From NCBI GenBank assembly GCA_022779305.1, contig JALFSW010000042.1:62001-126000 (forward strand): a stretch of DNA of 64,000 bases, read 5' to 3'. The translations under genes and the position numbers were made by a program. Position 1 is the stretch's first letter, and the number at the start of each line of letters is the position of its first letter. Under the pieces are notes generated by a model, which worked only from the letters and a program-made list of their open reading frames with translations, ran no database searches and had not been told where the DNA came from. Shown in pieces: positions 47,432-55,997 of this stretch. Origin of the DNA: Prevotella sp. Lineage in GTDB: Bacteria > Bacteroidota > Bacteroidia > Bacteroidales > Bacteroidaceae.

Positions 47432-48049
47432 TTAAACTAATACGATGGTGACGAAAGCCGTCATAATACCCAAGAAGAAACCTGCGGTTACCTGTGTGAG
47501 TGAATGTTGTCTGAGAATAATTCGACTTGATCCAACTATGCCCGAAACCAAAATGGAAAGGCAAAGCCACCAAAAAGGATTGAAATTGAGCATAAACGAA
47601 AAGGCTATCAAGGCTCCCACAACGCCACCTGTACCTGCAGTGTGGGTTGAAATTTTCCAACCCATGTTGATGATGGCGCACAAAATTTGTATAACCAAAG
47701 ATGCTACGAGTATTGACGTGATAAGATGAGGCAAATGCAGGCGCACCATCAGCGTATAGCAACAGGCATAACAGATAATGGAAATAATATAGGGAACGAT
47801 GCGGCGTTCTTTTCTGCCCAACTGAATGAGCGTCCAACCATGGTGTTTGCGGTAGGCGCGGATGAGCAGTGAGGGAAAAAGAACGGTGAAAAGATAAACC
47901 GTAACGGTGAGAATGACTTGTGCTTGTATTGGAAAATTATTGAGGTAGGAGAACGAAAAAAGAAGACCTACGCCGATGACGGGCAGATAAAAAGGTGTCA
48001 ATAATATGCTTGCAAAGCGTGCAATGACTATGATGTTCTTTTCGCTCAT
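47432..48049 (-). CDS. PAP2-like membrane phosphatase with altered catalytic motif
   Basis: 205 aa integral membrane protein with about six helices. PAP2-type motifs are K132-ISTHTAG (H136) and SRIILRQHSLTQ (S175, R176, H182). The canonical last motif SRx5HxxxD has Q186 where the aspartate should be, and the PSGH block reads STHTAG. Such variants are seen in Bacteroidetes phosphatase PAP2 proteins; activity is plausible but unproven. It starts 44 bp after the rpoN stop and is probably cotranscribed. Confidence 0.78.
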   Translation of the reverse strand: MSEKNIIVIARFASILLTPFYLPVIGVGLLFSFSYLNNFPIQAQVILTVTVYLFTVLFPSLLIRAYRKHHGWTLIQLGRKERRIVPYIISIICYACCYTLMVRLHLPHLITSILVASLVIQILCAIINMGWKISTHTAGTGGVVGALIAFSFMLNFNPFWWLCLSILVSGIVGSSRIILRQHSLTQVTAGFFLGIMTAFVTIVLV

Positions 48050-48093
48050 CTGTTCTTTATTTTAGATTGAATGCAAGTCAGCTGTCTTTTGTC

Positions 48094-49608
48094 TCACAGT
48101 TCTTTCCTGAGTCGGGCCACGGGAAGATTTAATTGTTCTCTGTACTTGGCAACCGTGCGTCTTGCTATCGGATAACCTTTGTCTTTCAACACCTTAGCCA
48201 AGGTATCGTCGCTCAGCGGTTTCTTTTTATCCTCTTTTTCTATGATTTCCTTTAGCGTTACTTTTATTTTGCGGGTAGACATTTCTTCACCCTCGTCCGT
48301 CGTATAACTATCAGTGAAAAAGAAGCGAAGCGGGAAAGTTCCCCATCGTGTTTGTGCGTATTTGATGTTGCTCACACGCGATATTGTTGATATGTCGAGC
48401 CCTGTTCGATCGGCAACATCTTTGAGAATCATAGGCTTTAGGTCTGCCTCATCACCTTCTTGGAAGTATTTTAACTGAATGTCGATGATGGCTTTCATCG
48501 TTACATATAGCGTATTTCTGCGCTGGCGTATTGCCTCAATGAAACCTTTAGCCCGTTCTACTTTCTCTTTTGCATAAAGCAAAGCTTCTTTCGTTTGCCT
48601 ACTCATGGATTGTTTGTTCTCCTTGTAGGTCGCAAGCATGTCTTGGAAACTTTGCGAAACATGCAATTCGGGCAGCATACCTTGATTGAGCGAGAACGTA
48701 ACCGTACCATCATCTTCCGTGTCAATGATAAAGTCGGGCGTGATTTGTTGTAGATTTCTACCGATGGTTTCGCCCATCGATGCTCCGGGTTTAGGGTTTA
48801 AGCGGCGTATTTCTCGCTGAATAGTTTCTGTTTGGAGCGTGGAAAGTGAGAGTGCAGACTGGATTTTGTCCCAATGTTTTTTGGTGAAGGCATCAAAATA
48901 GGTTGAAAAAATTTCATACATATATTGATAAAGCGGACTGTCTTGGCTCCATTCGCCATTTTCCACTTTTCTTTCTATCTGTAAAATGAGACATTCCTGC
49001 AACGAACGTGCACCTATTCCAGGAGGATCAAACTCTTGCAAAATATGCAGAACATGTTCTAATTCAGCCTGAGTGTATTCCGTGTCGTTGTAGATTGCCA
49101 ATTCATCGCCTATTGTGTCAAGACTTTTGCGCAACAAACCATCGTCATCCAAACTTCCGATGAGATATTCTAAGGCTTTGAGCTCTTTCTCGTTAAGTTC
49201 TCTTTCGCCCACTTGTTCGTTCAGTTTGTCAATGAATGACGTAGTGTCGCCATACACGATTTCTTCGTATTCAGCATTGTTGCGTTGCTGTCTACCATCA
49301 TAAACTGGCAGATCATCGTCTGATTGCATCCTTTCTAAGGCTGAATCGAGTGCGTCTTGGCGTTCTTCTCGCTCTTTTTGCAATTCAAAATCGTCTTCAC
49401 CACCCTCCATATTGCCGACATTTTCATTTGTCAAACTTTCCTCTTTGCCTGTTTCAAGCGCAGGATTGTCATCTAATTCGGCATTGATGTTTTGTTCCAA
49501 TTCGTTCAATGGCATCTCAAGTAGTTTCACTTGCAATATTTGTTGCTGTGAAAGACGCTGCATTTGGCGTTGCACTTGTTCTTGAGTTTGTATTTGTTTT
49601 TGCGCCAT
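48094..49608 (-). CDS. rpoN: RNA polymerase sigma-54 factor
   Basis: 504 aa. Region I is glutamine-rich (KQIQTQEQVQRQMQRLSQQQ) and binds activator ATPases; an acidic region II follows (about 50-120), then the core-binding and DNA-binding region III ending in the RpoN box ARRTVAKYRE (482-491) that reads the -24 element. Sigma-54 needs enhancer-binding activators; none is seen in the window. Confidence 0.96.
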   Translation of the reverse strand: MAQKQIQTQEQVQRQMQRLSQQQILQVKLLEMPLNELEQNINAELDDNPALETGKEESLTNENVGNMEGGEDDFELQKEREERQDALDSALERMQSDDDLPVYDGRQQRNNAEYEEIVYGDTTSFIDKLNEQVGERELNEKELKALEYLIGSLDDDGLLRKSLDTIGDELAIYNDTEYTQAELEHVLHILQEFDPPGIGARSLQECLILQIERKVENGEWSQDSPLYQYMYEIFSTYFDAFTKKHWDKIQSALSLSTLQTETIQREIRRLNPKPGASMGETIGRNLQQITPDFIIDTEDDGTVTFSLNQGMLPELHVSQSFQDMLATYKENKQSMSRQTKEALLYAKEKVERAKGFIEAIRQRRNTLYVTMKAIIDIQLKYFQEGDEADLKPMILKDVADRTGLDISTISRVSNIKYAQTRWGTFPLRFFFTDSYTTDEGEEMSTRKIKVTLKEIIEKEDKKKPLSDDTLAKVLKDKGYPIARRTVAKYREQLNLPVARLRKEL

Positions 49609-49627
49609 TTTTACCTGAATTTTTCTG

Positions 49628-49635
49628 CAAATTTA
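49628..49635 (-). promoter_or_regulatory. Possible -7 box for rpoN
   Basis: Reads TAAATTTG on the minus strand but lies only 20 bp from the rpoN ATG, so the leader would be very short. Confidence 0.35.
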
Positions 49636-49683
49636 CGAATTTTCTTTGTTTTCTCCATCGCTCTTCCTCGGCATTAAGTGAGT

Positions 49684-50733
49684 TTATGTGAGTTTTAAGC
49701 GGCTTATGATTGTTTCGGGCGTGATGCTTTCCATACATGCGAAGTCGCCACGATGGCAGAGCTTGTTTCCGAAAACCGAACAGGGACGACACGTAAGTGT
49801 TTCATTTTGAACCACATCTTCTGTTTTTTGATTCCAACCAAGAAACCCGCAGAATGGGTGTGTCGCTCCCCAAACGCTCACTACACGTGTACCCACGAGT
49901 GATGCGAGGTGCATATTGGCACTGTCCATCGACACCATTGTGTCAAGATGGCTCATGAGGATAAGCTCTTGTTGCATGCCTTTGAGCCACGAAGCCACAC
50001 AAATTGTGCGTTCGTATTTCTCTGCCCATTGCGCAATGATGTCTACTTCCGCCTTTCCTGCTCCAAAGAGAAAGATCCGTGGGTGGGCAGGATGTGTGGA
50101 AAGCTGCCGCACCACTTCTTCCATCTTTTCTTGCGGATACATCTTGCCCTTGTGTGCTGCAAAAGGAGCTATGCCAATCCAAGGTTCGTTTTCTTTTTTC
50201 TCACCTATTATATAAGGTAGTTTTGCCAACGAATTTTCTTTATGTTCAAAAATGGTTGTGAACTTCGGCTGAACATCCCATCCCAATTGCGCTAAAACGT
50301 CTGCATAGTTTTGGAAAGAGGTGGGTTGTTGGCGCAATACCTTATTCGTTTTGCGGCACAGCTGGCGTTTTCCACTTTTATGTTTGTTGATAACAGCCGT
50401 TCGATGTCCTGCAAGTGCAAAGCGAAACCGCAAGTATTTTGTGCGCAATACATTGTGGAAATCGGCTATATAAGCCTTTCCATCTGTCTTTTCTTTTAAC
50501 AGTGCATATAACCTATTGAGCCCTGAAAGTCCTTTGAAATCTTTCTTGGGATCAATACCAAGAAAGTCGACATTCTCTGCAAGTCCCTCAAAAAAAGCCT
50601 TGGCAAACGGGCGCGATACCACCGTTATGCGCAATGTTGGGTGTTCTTTTGCAAGCGCATAGACAACAGGTACGGTCATTGCCACATCGCCCATCGCCGA
50701 GAACCTAAAGATAAGGATATGTTGCGTTTCCAA
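49684..50733 (-). CDS. Glycosyltransferase family 9 (heptosyltransferase-like)
   Basis: 349 aa GT-B enzyme. The N-terminus HILIFRFSAMGDVAMTVPVV and the later PWIGIAPFAAHKGKMYP and SMDSANMHLASLVGTRVVSVWG with HPFCGFL are GT9 hallmarks (ADP-heptose transferase family, LPS core). The start codon is TTG at 50733, directly abutting the stop of the DUF4254 gene; no ATG nearby fits the conserved start, so TTG with translational coupling is likely. Confidence 0.92.
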   Translation of the reverse strand: METQHILIFRFSAMGDVAMTVPVVYALAKEHPTLRITVVSRPFAKAFFEGLAENVDFLGIDPKKDFKGLSGLNRLYALLKEKTDGKAYIADFHNVLRTKYLRFRFALAGHRTAVINKHKSGKRQLCRKTNKVLRQQPTSFQNYADVLAQLGWDVQPKFTTIFEHKENSLAKLPYIIGEKKENEPWIGIAPFAAHKGKMYPQEKMEEVVRQLSTHPAHPRIFLFGAGKAEVDIIAQWAEKYERTICVASWLKGMQQELILMSHLDTMVSMDSANMHLASLVGTRVVSVWGATHPFCGFLGWNQKTEDVVQNETLTCRPCSVFGNKLCHRGDFACMESITPETIISRLKLT

Positions 50734-51336
50734 TTACTTTTTGTAGAGAATAGGGTTGGTAGAAGGGTCGTTATACATCTTCATCTGTCGATAGACCTTC
50801 ATATATTTTCTGCCGTTTTGTATGTCGTCTAAAAGCTGATCAATAGCCGTTCCCAAGTCAATTTGTTGTTCCAACAACACAGCCAATTTCGATTTACATT
50901 TCTCAATGTGTTCAGCCGAGGCATCGGTGCGTTCCGTCTGTTCCTTCATGTGATAAATTTTCAATGCAAGAATTGAAAGACGGTCTATAGCCCATGCTGG
51001 ACTTTCCGTGTTGATTGTTGCGCCTTCTTGGGGAGTAACGTCTGAATAAAGCTGGCGGAAGTAAGAATCAATTTGTTCCACCAAGTCTGTGCGGTCTTGA
51101 TTAGAATGATCAATACGACGTTTCAAGCTCATTCCCTCTTCGGGAGCAATATGTGGATCACGAATAAGATCCTCATAGTGCCACTGCACGGTGTCTATCC
51201 AGCACTTCAAATAAAGGCGGTTTTCAATCGAGTCGCGGTCATAAGGATTGTTTATAGGCGTGTCCACATTGTCCGTGATGTGGTAATCACGAATGGCTTG
51301 TTTGAAAATCTCGTTAGATTGTTCTGTGAATGACAT
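50734..51336 (-). CDS. DUF4254 protein
   Basis: 200 aa, mostly helical, no signal peptide. It matches the DUF4254 family by its layout (N-terminal helices with YHITDNVDTPINNPYDRDS, LYLKCWIDTVQWHYEDL, and a central SYFRQLYSDVTPQEG). Function unknown. The gene lies immediately upstream of a GT9 gene, a pairing that recurs in Bacteroidetes, which suggests a role in lipopolysaccharide core or a related glycan pathway. It heads the operon, with a promoter at 51448-51455. Confidence 0.85.
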   Translation of the reverse strand: MSFTEQSNEIFKQAIRDYHITDNVDTPINNPYDRDSIENRLYLKCWIDTVQWHYEDLIRDPHIAPEEGMSLKRRIDHSNQDRTDLVEQIDSYFRQLYSDVTPQEGATINTESPAWAIDRLSILALKIYHMKEQTERTDASAEHIEKCKSKLAVLLEQQIDLGTAIDQLLDDIQNGRKYMKVYRQMKMYNDPSTNPILYKK

Positions 51337-51447
51337 ATTATTTTTTTGTTTTATGTTTCATGCTTGTTGCTCTTCGATGGGCAGTTTGTCTTGAGCAACC
51401 ACATCACCCATGTACTGCCCACTTTGCCATCGAATACATTTTCTTTG

Positions 51448-51455
51448 CAAATATA
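51448..51455 (-). promoter_or_regulatory. Putative -7 box for the DUF4254/GT9 operon
   Basis: Reads TATATTTG on the minus strand, 112 bp upstream of the ATG at 51336. Confidence 0.45.
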
Positions 51456-51497
51456 GTTGAAATTAATAACATCTACAAAGAAAAAAGAACATTTTTA

Positions 51498-51567
51498 TTA
51501 AGCCAGATGAGCTGGTGGAAAGATGAGGAACGAAGTTTTTACATTGCTAAAGCGAGAAATGACTAAA
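51498..51567 (-). repeat. Family D repeat, copy 2
   Basis: 70 bp, TTAAGCCAGATGAGCTGGTG then GAGGAACGAAGTTTTTACATT and GCTAAAGCGAGAAATGACTAA; reverse complement of the ends of the copy at 40755, lacking about 65 bp of its middle. Confidence 0.7.
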
Positions 51568-51634
51568 CGAAGTTGAACCTTGTTTTGATGTCTTATGAGA
51601 TATGGTGGATTTTTCTAATTTTTCCAGTGTTTTT

Positions 51635-51829
51635 AACCCAAATCGGTCATTAGAGACCAAAGGGATTGCGCCTGATTATCTGTGCAGATTGTTTAGCGTT
51701 TTTTCGCAGATGTAGCGGGCTACTTCAAGAGAAAACGCTAAACAAGCAGCCGATAAGCAGATGCAAGCCGTTGGGAAGTTAAAAATAAAAGAAAAGGACA
51801 CCCTAACGGTCTAATGACCGATTTGGGTT
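51635..51829 (+). repeat. Family A repeat, copy 6 (reference copy)
   Basis: 195 bp with near-perfect terminal inverted repeats AACCCAAATCGGTCATTAGA and TCTAATGACCGATTTGGGTT. Nested inside are arms GTTTAGCGTTTTTTC / GAGAAAACGCTAAAC and a tip hairpin GTAGC-GG-GCTAC, and the segments between also pair loosely, so the whole element folds into one long hairpin. Confidence 0.9.
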
Positions 51830-51842
51830 TAATCCGCTTTTT

Positions 51843-51925
51843 AACTGAGGCTCACTTGCCGATTAACCAAGCCTCACTTACCTTGCAACTGAGGCTCAGT
51901 TGGAATGCAAGTAAGCCTCAGTTGG
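51843..51925. repeat. Family B palindromic repeat, copy 4
   Basis: Modules AACTGAGGCTCACTTGCC, CAAGCCTCACTTACC, CAACTGAGGCTCAGTTGG and GTAAGCCTCAGTTGG follow each other directly after a family A copy. Confidence 0.75.
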
Positions 51926-52131
51926 AAATTGCCATAAACATGGTGTTATTGTATATGTAGAATGGAAATGACATAAATCTTGAATTTTGGCGAGAAAACT
52001 ATCTATTTGTCATTGTGCAGTTTTTTTGTCTTTTGGTGTTTAGTTATGAATGGAAAAAGGCAAAAAAGGGGCAATATATTGCACATTGATGGTGTGTTTG
52101 TGCAAATTTAAGCACATTTTTGCTTCAAAAA

Positions 52132-52163
52132 TTTGCATACGTGAAAAAAAAGCGTTTTCTTTG
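52132..52163 (+). promoter_or_regulatory. Putative acpP promoter
   Basis: TTTG at 52132-52135 and TTTTCTTTG at 52155-52163, about 20 bp apart; the -7 box lacks the TA but keeps CTTTG. It lies 53 bp before the acpP ATG. Confidence 0.5.
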
Positions 52164-52215
52164 CAGCCGATTTTAGGATTGAAAATAATATTAAACAAAT
52201 TAAACATTACACATT

Positions 52216-52452
52216 ATGTCAAATTTTGAATCAAAAGTAAAAGCTATTATTGTAGACAAACTTGGTGTTGATGAAGCTGAAGTAAAGCCAGAAGCAAGCT
52301 TCACAAATGATCTCGGTGCAGATTCATTGGATACAGTAGAGCTTATTATGGAGTTCGAAAAAGAATTCGGAATTTCTATCCCAGATGACAAGGCAGAAAA
52401 GATCGCTACTGTAGGCGATGCTATTGCTTACATCGAAGAGAACGCAAAGTAA
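52216..52452 (+). CDS. acpP: Acyl carrier protein
   Basis: 78 aa acidic protein. The phosphopantetheine attachment serine is S37 in [11 protein letters not shown]. It carries acyl chains in fatty acid synthesis. The predicted sequence is typical in length and charge. It is followed by fabF after a 260-bp gap that contains two strong interleaved inverted repeats. Confidence 0.98.
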   Translation: MSNFESKVKAIIVDKLGVDEAEVKPEASFTNDLGADSLDTVELIMEFEKEFGISIPDDKAEKIATVGDAIAYIEENAK

Positions 52453-52571
52453 TATTAGAGCAATATAATTTATAAAGACAGAGGTGGAATCCTTCCATAA
52501 ATTTGTTCTTTTAATTTTACAATTATATCTTACTACATCTTTGCAATATAAGAAAGAATAAGAAAGAAAGG

Positions 52572-52675
52572 AATTAAGGACTTAAGCCAGTTGTTCTACG
52601 TGCTTTGAGATGAAGCCAACATAAGAAACAGAACCACTTGCTTAACTCCTTAATTTTGTTTTGCTCAAAGCACGT
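52572..52675 (+). ncRNA. Candidate pseudoknot RNA between acpP and fabF
   Basis: Arm a AATTAAGGACTTAAGC (52572-52587) pairs with a' GCTTAACTCCTTAATT (52640-52655), 15 of 16; arm b ACGTGCTTTGAG (52598-52609) pairs with b' CTCAAAGCACGT (52664-52675), 12 of 12. The order a-b-a'-b' is that of a pseudoknot. It lies 38 bp ahead of the fabF start. Real RNA or a decayed inverted insertion are both possible. Confidence 0.5.
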
Positions 52676-52712
52676 CTGTTCTGTCCATTGCAGGATGCAA
52701 AATCATAGATAA

Positions 52713-53975
52713 ATGGAATTAAAAAGAGTTGTAGTAACCGGTCTTGGTGCGGTTACACCATTGGGAAACTCTCCAGAGGAAACTTGGGAAAATATGTTGG
52801 CGGGTAAAAGCGGTGCAGCCCCCATTACACACTTCGACACCACAAACTTCAAAACAAAATTTGCGTGTGAGGTGAAAAACCTAAACGTGAATGATTACAT
52901 TGACCGTAAAGAAGCGCGCAAGCTCGACCGCTACACACAATTGGCACTCATCAGTGCTATTCAGGCTGTGAACGATAGCGGAATGGATCTTGAAAAAATC
53001 AATAAAGATCGCGTCGGCGTGGTTTATGGTGTGGGAATAGGTGGTATAAAAACCTTTGAAGACGAGGTGGTATATTATGGTCAGCACCTTGGTGAAGAAC
53101 CCAAGTTCAACCCCTTCTTCATTCCCAAAATGATTTCCGACATTGCTGCTGGGCACATCAGCATTCGTTATGGTTTCCACGGACCTAACTTTGCAACAAC
53201 TTCAGCTTGCGCATCATCAACCAACGCAATTGCAACAGCTTTCAACTTGCTCCGTTTGGGCAAAGCCGATGTCATTGTGAGTGGTGGAGCAGAAGCTGCG
53301 ATATGCGGCTGTGGCGTAGGCGGATTTAACGCAATGCACGCCTTGTCTACAAGAAACGATGACCCAGAACGTGCATCACGTCCTTTCTCTGCCAGCCGTG
53401 ATGGTTTTGTGATGGGAGAAGGTGCAGGTTGCATTATCCTTGAAGAATTGGAACATGCCAAAGCACGTGGTGCAAAGATCTATGCAGAACTTGTTGGCGA
53501 AGGAGAATCGGCAGATGCACACCACATCACAGCCTCGCATCCAGAAGGATTGGGTGCAAACCTTGTGATGAAAGCGGCTTTGGAGGATGCTGGTTTGCGT
53601 CCAGAAGACATTGATTACATCAATGTTCACGGAACATCTACACCTGTTGGCGATGTTTCTGAAGCAAAAGCCATCGTTGATTTGTTTGGAGAAGCAGCCT
53701 ATAAGCTCAACATTTCTTCAACAAAGAGCATGACAGGACACTTGCTCGGAGCTGCGGGGGCAGTGGAAGCAATGGCTTGTATTCTCGCTGTGAAGAACGA
53801 CATCATTCCTCCAACAATCAATCACGAGGATGACGACAAAGATCCTGCATTGGATTACAATTTGAATTTTACGTTCAACAAGGCGCAAAAACGTGAAGTG
53901 CGTGCTGCACTAAGTAACACGTTTGGCTTCGGTGGCCATAATGCGTGCGTGATTTTCAAGAAATATGCTGAATAA
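52713..53975 (+). CDS. fabF: Beta-ketoacyl-ACP synthase II
   Basis: 420 aa thiolase-fold condensing enzyme of fatty acid elongation. Catalytic C166 in TTSACASST, H306 in NVHGTSTPVGD and H343 in SMTGHLLGAAGA are present. Begins VVVTGLGAVTPLGN, the usual start. It overlaps rnc by 11 bp and follows acpP, the classic acpP-fabF-rnc order. Confidence 0.98.
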   Translation: MELKRVVVTGLGAVTPLGNSPEETWENMLAGKSGAAPITHFDTTNFKTKFACEVKNLNVNDYIDRKEARKLDRYTQLALISAIQAVNDSGMDLEKINKDRVGVVYGVGIGGIKTFEDEVVYYGQHLGEEPKFNPFFIPKMISDIAAGHISIRYGFHGPNFATTSACASSTNAIATAFNLLRLGKADVIVSGGAEAAICGCGVGGFNAMHALSTRNDDPERASRPFSASRDGFVMGEGAGCIILEELEHAKARGAKIYAELVGEGESADAHHITASHPEGLGANLVMKAALEDAGLRPEDIDYINVHGTSTPVGDVSEAKAIVDLFGEAAYKLNISSTKSMTGHLLGAAGAVEAMACILAVKNDIIPPTINHEDDDKDPALDYNLNFTFNKAQKREVRAALSNTFGFGGHNACVIFKKYAE

Positions 53976-55017
53976 AATCATTGATAGAATAAGGCTCCCT
54001 TTCCGAAAGGAAAAGGAGCTTTATTTGTCTTTATACCAAATCATTGGCATCATTCCGCACAACATAGACTACTATAAGACTGCACTCATGCACAAAAGTG
54101 TTGCGCGCCGCAATGTGAAAGGTAAACCAACACACAACGAACGTTTGGAGTTTCTCGGTGATGCAATCTTAGATGCTATCGTTGCCGAAATTGTTTATGA
54201 GCATTTCCCCGGCAAACGTGAGGGATTTCTCACCAATACACGCTCTAAAATCGTTCAACGAGAAACCCTTAACCGATTGGCAAAGGAGTTGGGAATCAAT
54301 CGTTTAATCCTTTCAAGTGGGCAGTCGATGTCACACAACAGCTATGTGGGCGGAAATGCTTTTGAAGCATTGGTGGGCGCACTCTACTTGGATCATGGCT
54401 ATGATGCTTGTATGTGTTTCATGAAAAAGCAGATTTTGGGTAGGCTTATCAATATAGATAAGGTTGCTTATAAGGAAGTGAATTTCAAATCAAAGCTCAT
54501 CGAGTGGAGTCAGAAGAACAAAATGAAGCTTGAATTCAAGCTTTTGAAAGATTATAAAGATGAAGACGGCAACCCTGTTTTCCACATGCAAGTTTTCATT
54601 GAGGATGTGGCGTGTGGCGAGGGAAAAGGCTATTCAAAGAAAGAAAGCCAGCAAGAAGCTGCCAACAACACCCTTCAGCGTTTGCGCAGAGAACAGCAAT
54701 TCCTCAAACGTGTTTTTGCAGCAAAGAGTGAACGCACGAAGATGGAGGAAGAACCTATCGTAGGCGTACCTAAAACCACGCCTGAAACAGCTTTCATGCC
54801 ATCGTCTTCCGAGGTTGCAGAAAAACACGAGTCGCCTTTCATTGCCGAGGTTTTTAAAGATGAAAAGGTTGCCCAAGGTGTGCATGATGACGATGTAAAA
54901 AATAGTTCTGACCAAAAAACAAGCGGTCAGCAAGCGAAAGACAAAAATTATGTGAAACGCACACAATCTGACCGTGAAGCCATCATCGCAGCGGCAGAAG
55001 AAGAAGCGTTTCAATAA
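53965..55017 (+). CDS. rnc: Ribonuclease III with C-terminal extension
   Basis: 350 aa, longer than the usual 220-250. The endonuclease domain carries the signature NERLEFLGDAILD (58-70) and a dsRNA-binding domain follows (about 165-240; VNFKSKLIEWSQKNKMKLEF, GKGYSKKESQQEAANNTLQRL). Residues about 245-350 are low-complexity, charged and probably disordered (MEEEPIVGVPKTTPET, KNSSDQKTSGQQAKDKN). It processes rRNA and double-stranded RNA. The ATG overlaps fabF by 11 bp. Confidence 0.95.
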   Translation: MLNKIIDRIRLPFRKEKELYLSLYQIIGIIPHNIDYYKTALMHKSVARRNVKGKPTHNERLEFLGDAILDAIVAEIVYEHFPGKREGFLTNTRSKIVQRETLNRLAKELGINRLILSSGQSMSHNSYVGGNAFEALVGALYLDHGYDACMCFMKKQILGRLINIDKVAYKEVNFKSKLIEWSQKNKMKLEFKLLKDYKDEDGNPVFHMQVFIEDVACGEGKGYSKKESQQEAANNTLQRLRREQQFLKRVFAAKSERTKMEEEPIVGVPKTTPETAFMPSSSEVAEKHESPFIAEVFKDEKVAQGVHDDDVKNSSDQKTSGQQAKDKNYVKRTQSDREAIIAAAEEEAFQ

Positions 55018-55075
55018 ACTCTATACAGAACCTACTCATAGGAAAAGTGAACTTTCCAAATCGGAGTACAAAAAT

Positions 55076-55116
55076 CTGCTGTGTTTTTCAAGGTAGAACC
55101 ATGAAAAACACAGCAG
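55076..55116. terminator. Bidirectional terminator between rnc and the CPBP gene
   Basis: Perfect 15-bp stem CTGCTGTGTTTTTCA / TGAAAAACACAGCAG, 11-nt loop; between convergent genes. Confidence 0.75.
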
Positions 55117-55157
55117 GTTTATCTTGTGTGGCTGAGGCTCTTATGGATCGTGCGTTA

Positions 55158-55991
55158 TCAATGTCTTTTCATCCTCATTGCCAATTGGAATATGGAAGGA
55201 ATGAGGATACAAAGCGAGAAGAAAAGTCCGCCATACATCATTTTTTCACTACCATGGAAGAGGGTGATGAGTTCGCCATTGTCAGTGGTTTGGGGTAGAA
55301 GATTGTAAAGTGCGTAGGCAATGCTGTTGTTTACCCAATGCAAAACAATGCCAGGAAGAATGCTGCCTGTGCGATAATACATCCACCCCAATGCAATACC
55401 CAGCAACAAAGCATGAACACATTGAGCTACATTTCCATGAATGACACCGAAAAGAAGTGCAGAAAGGAAGATGGCTATCCACGTAAATTTCTTGTCAAAC
55501 ATACCAAGGAGGGTGCGCAAAATAGCTCCACGGAAGATGATTTCTTCTCCCACGGGGGCGATAATTCCAACGGCAGCATAGCCCCATGGTTCTTTCATCA
55601 AACCTTCAAAAATATTTTGTGTGGTTTCAGAAAGGGCTATTTCCATTTGTTCGTAGATAAATTGTGCGGGCAGAATACTTCCAATGCCAAGCATTGCAGC
55701 CCAAAACAAGGTGCCCCATGGACGTGATTGAAGATAATTTCGAGAAACGGGAGACCACTTCATTTTTACGAATAGTACGATGGTGATCATTCCGCTCAAC
55801 ACCGTGCTAATGGCAAGCGTTTGACTATAAAATCCTTTGGTAACACCTCGAAGCACAACGATGTAGTCAATGTCTTTCAAAAAGGCATAAATACCAATGG
55901 CAAGAAATTGAACGATGCTTTGAATGAGAATGTAGAGTGCTATATAGAGTATCAAGTGAAAGATACTGTTGAGTGTTTTCTTTTGTTCCAT
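55158..55991 (-). CDS. CPBP family intramembrane glutamic protease
   Basis: 277 aa with about eight hydrophobic segments. The ABI/CPBP motifs are E149-E150-IIFR154 (EEIIFRG) and H185 (FGVIHG), with the later helix containing HWVNNSIAYALY. Bacterial members process membrane substrates or protect against bacteriocins; the function here is unknown. It starts 6 bp upstream of the ribF stop side (ribF start 56948 lies upstream), so both form one minus-strand operon. Confidence 0.88.
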   Translation of the reverse strand: MEQKKTLNSIFHLILYIALYILIQSIVQFLAIGIYAFLKDIDYIVVLRGVTKGFYSQTLAISTVLSGMITIVLFVKMKWSPVSRNYLQSRPWGTLFWAAMLGIGSILPAQFIYEQMEIALSETTQNIFEGLMKEPWGYAAVGIIAPVGEEIIFRGAILRTLLGMFDKKFTWIAIFLSALLFGVIHGNVAQCVHALLLGIALGWMYYRTGSILPGIVLHWVNNSIAYALYNLLPQTTDNGELITLFHGSEKMMYGGLFFSLCILIPSIFQLAMRMKRH

Positions 55992-55997
55992 TGTTTT

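Larger units (their letters stand above)
51337..52215. other. Divergent intergenic region, 879 bp
   Basis: The largest gene-free stretch. It holds the DUF4254 promoter, a family D repeat, a full family A repeat, a family B repeat and the acpP promoter. No ORF in it looks real. Confidence 0.8.

Noticed and set aside
55047-55298. 83-codon plus-strand frame after rnc
   Set aside because: Covers a perfect terminator and the 3' end of the CPBP gene on the other strand; no coding signs.
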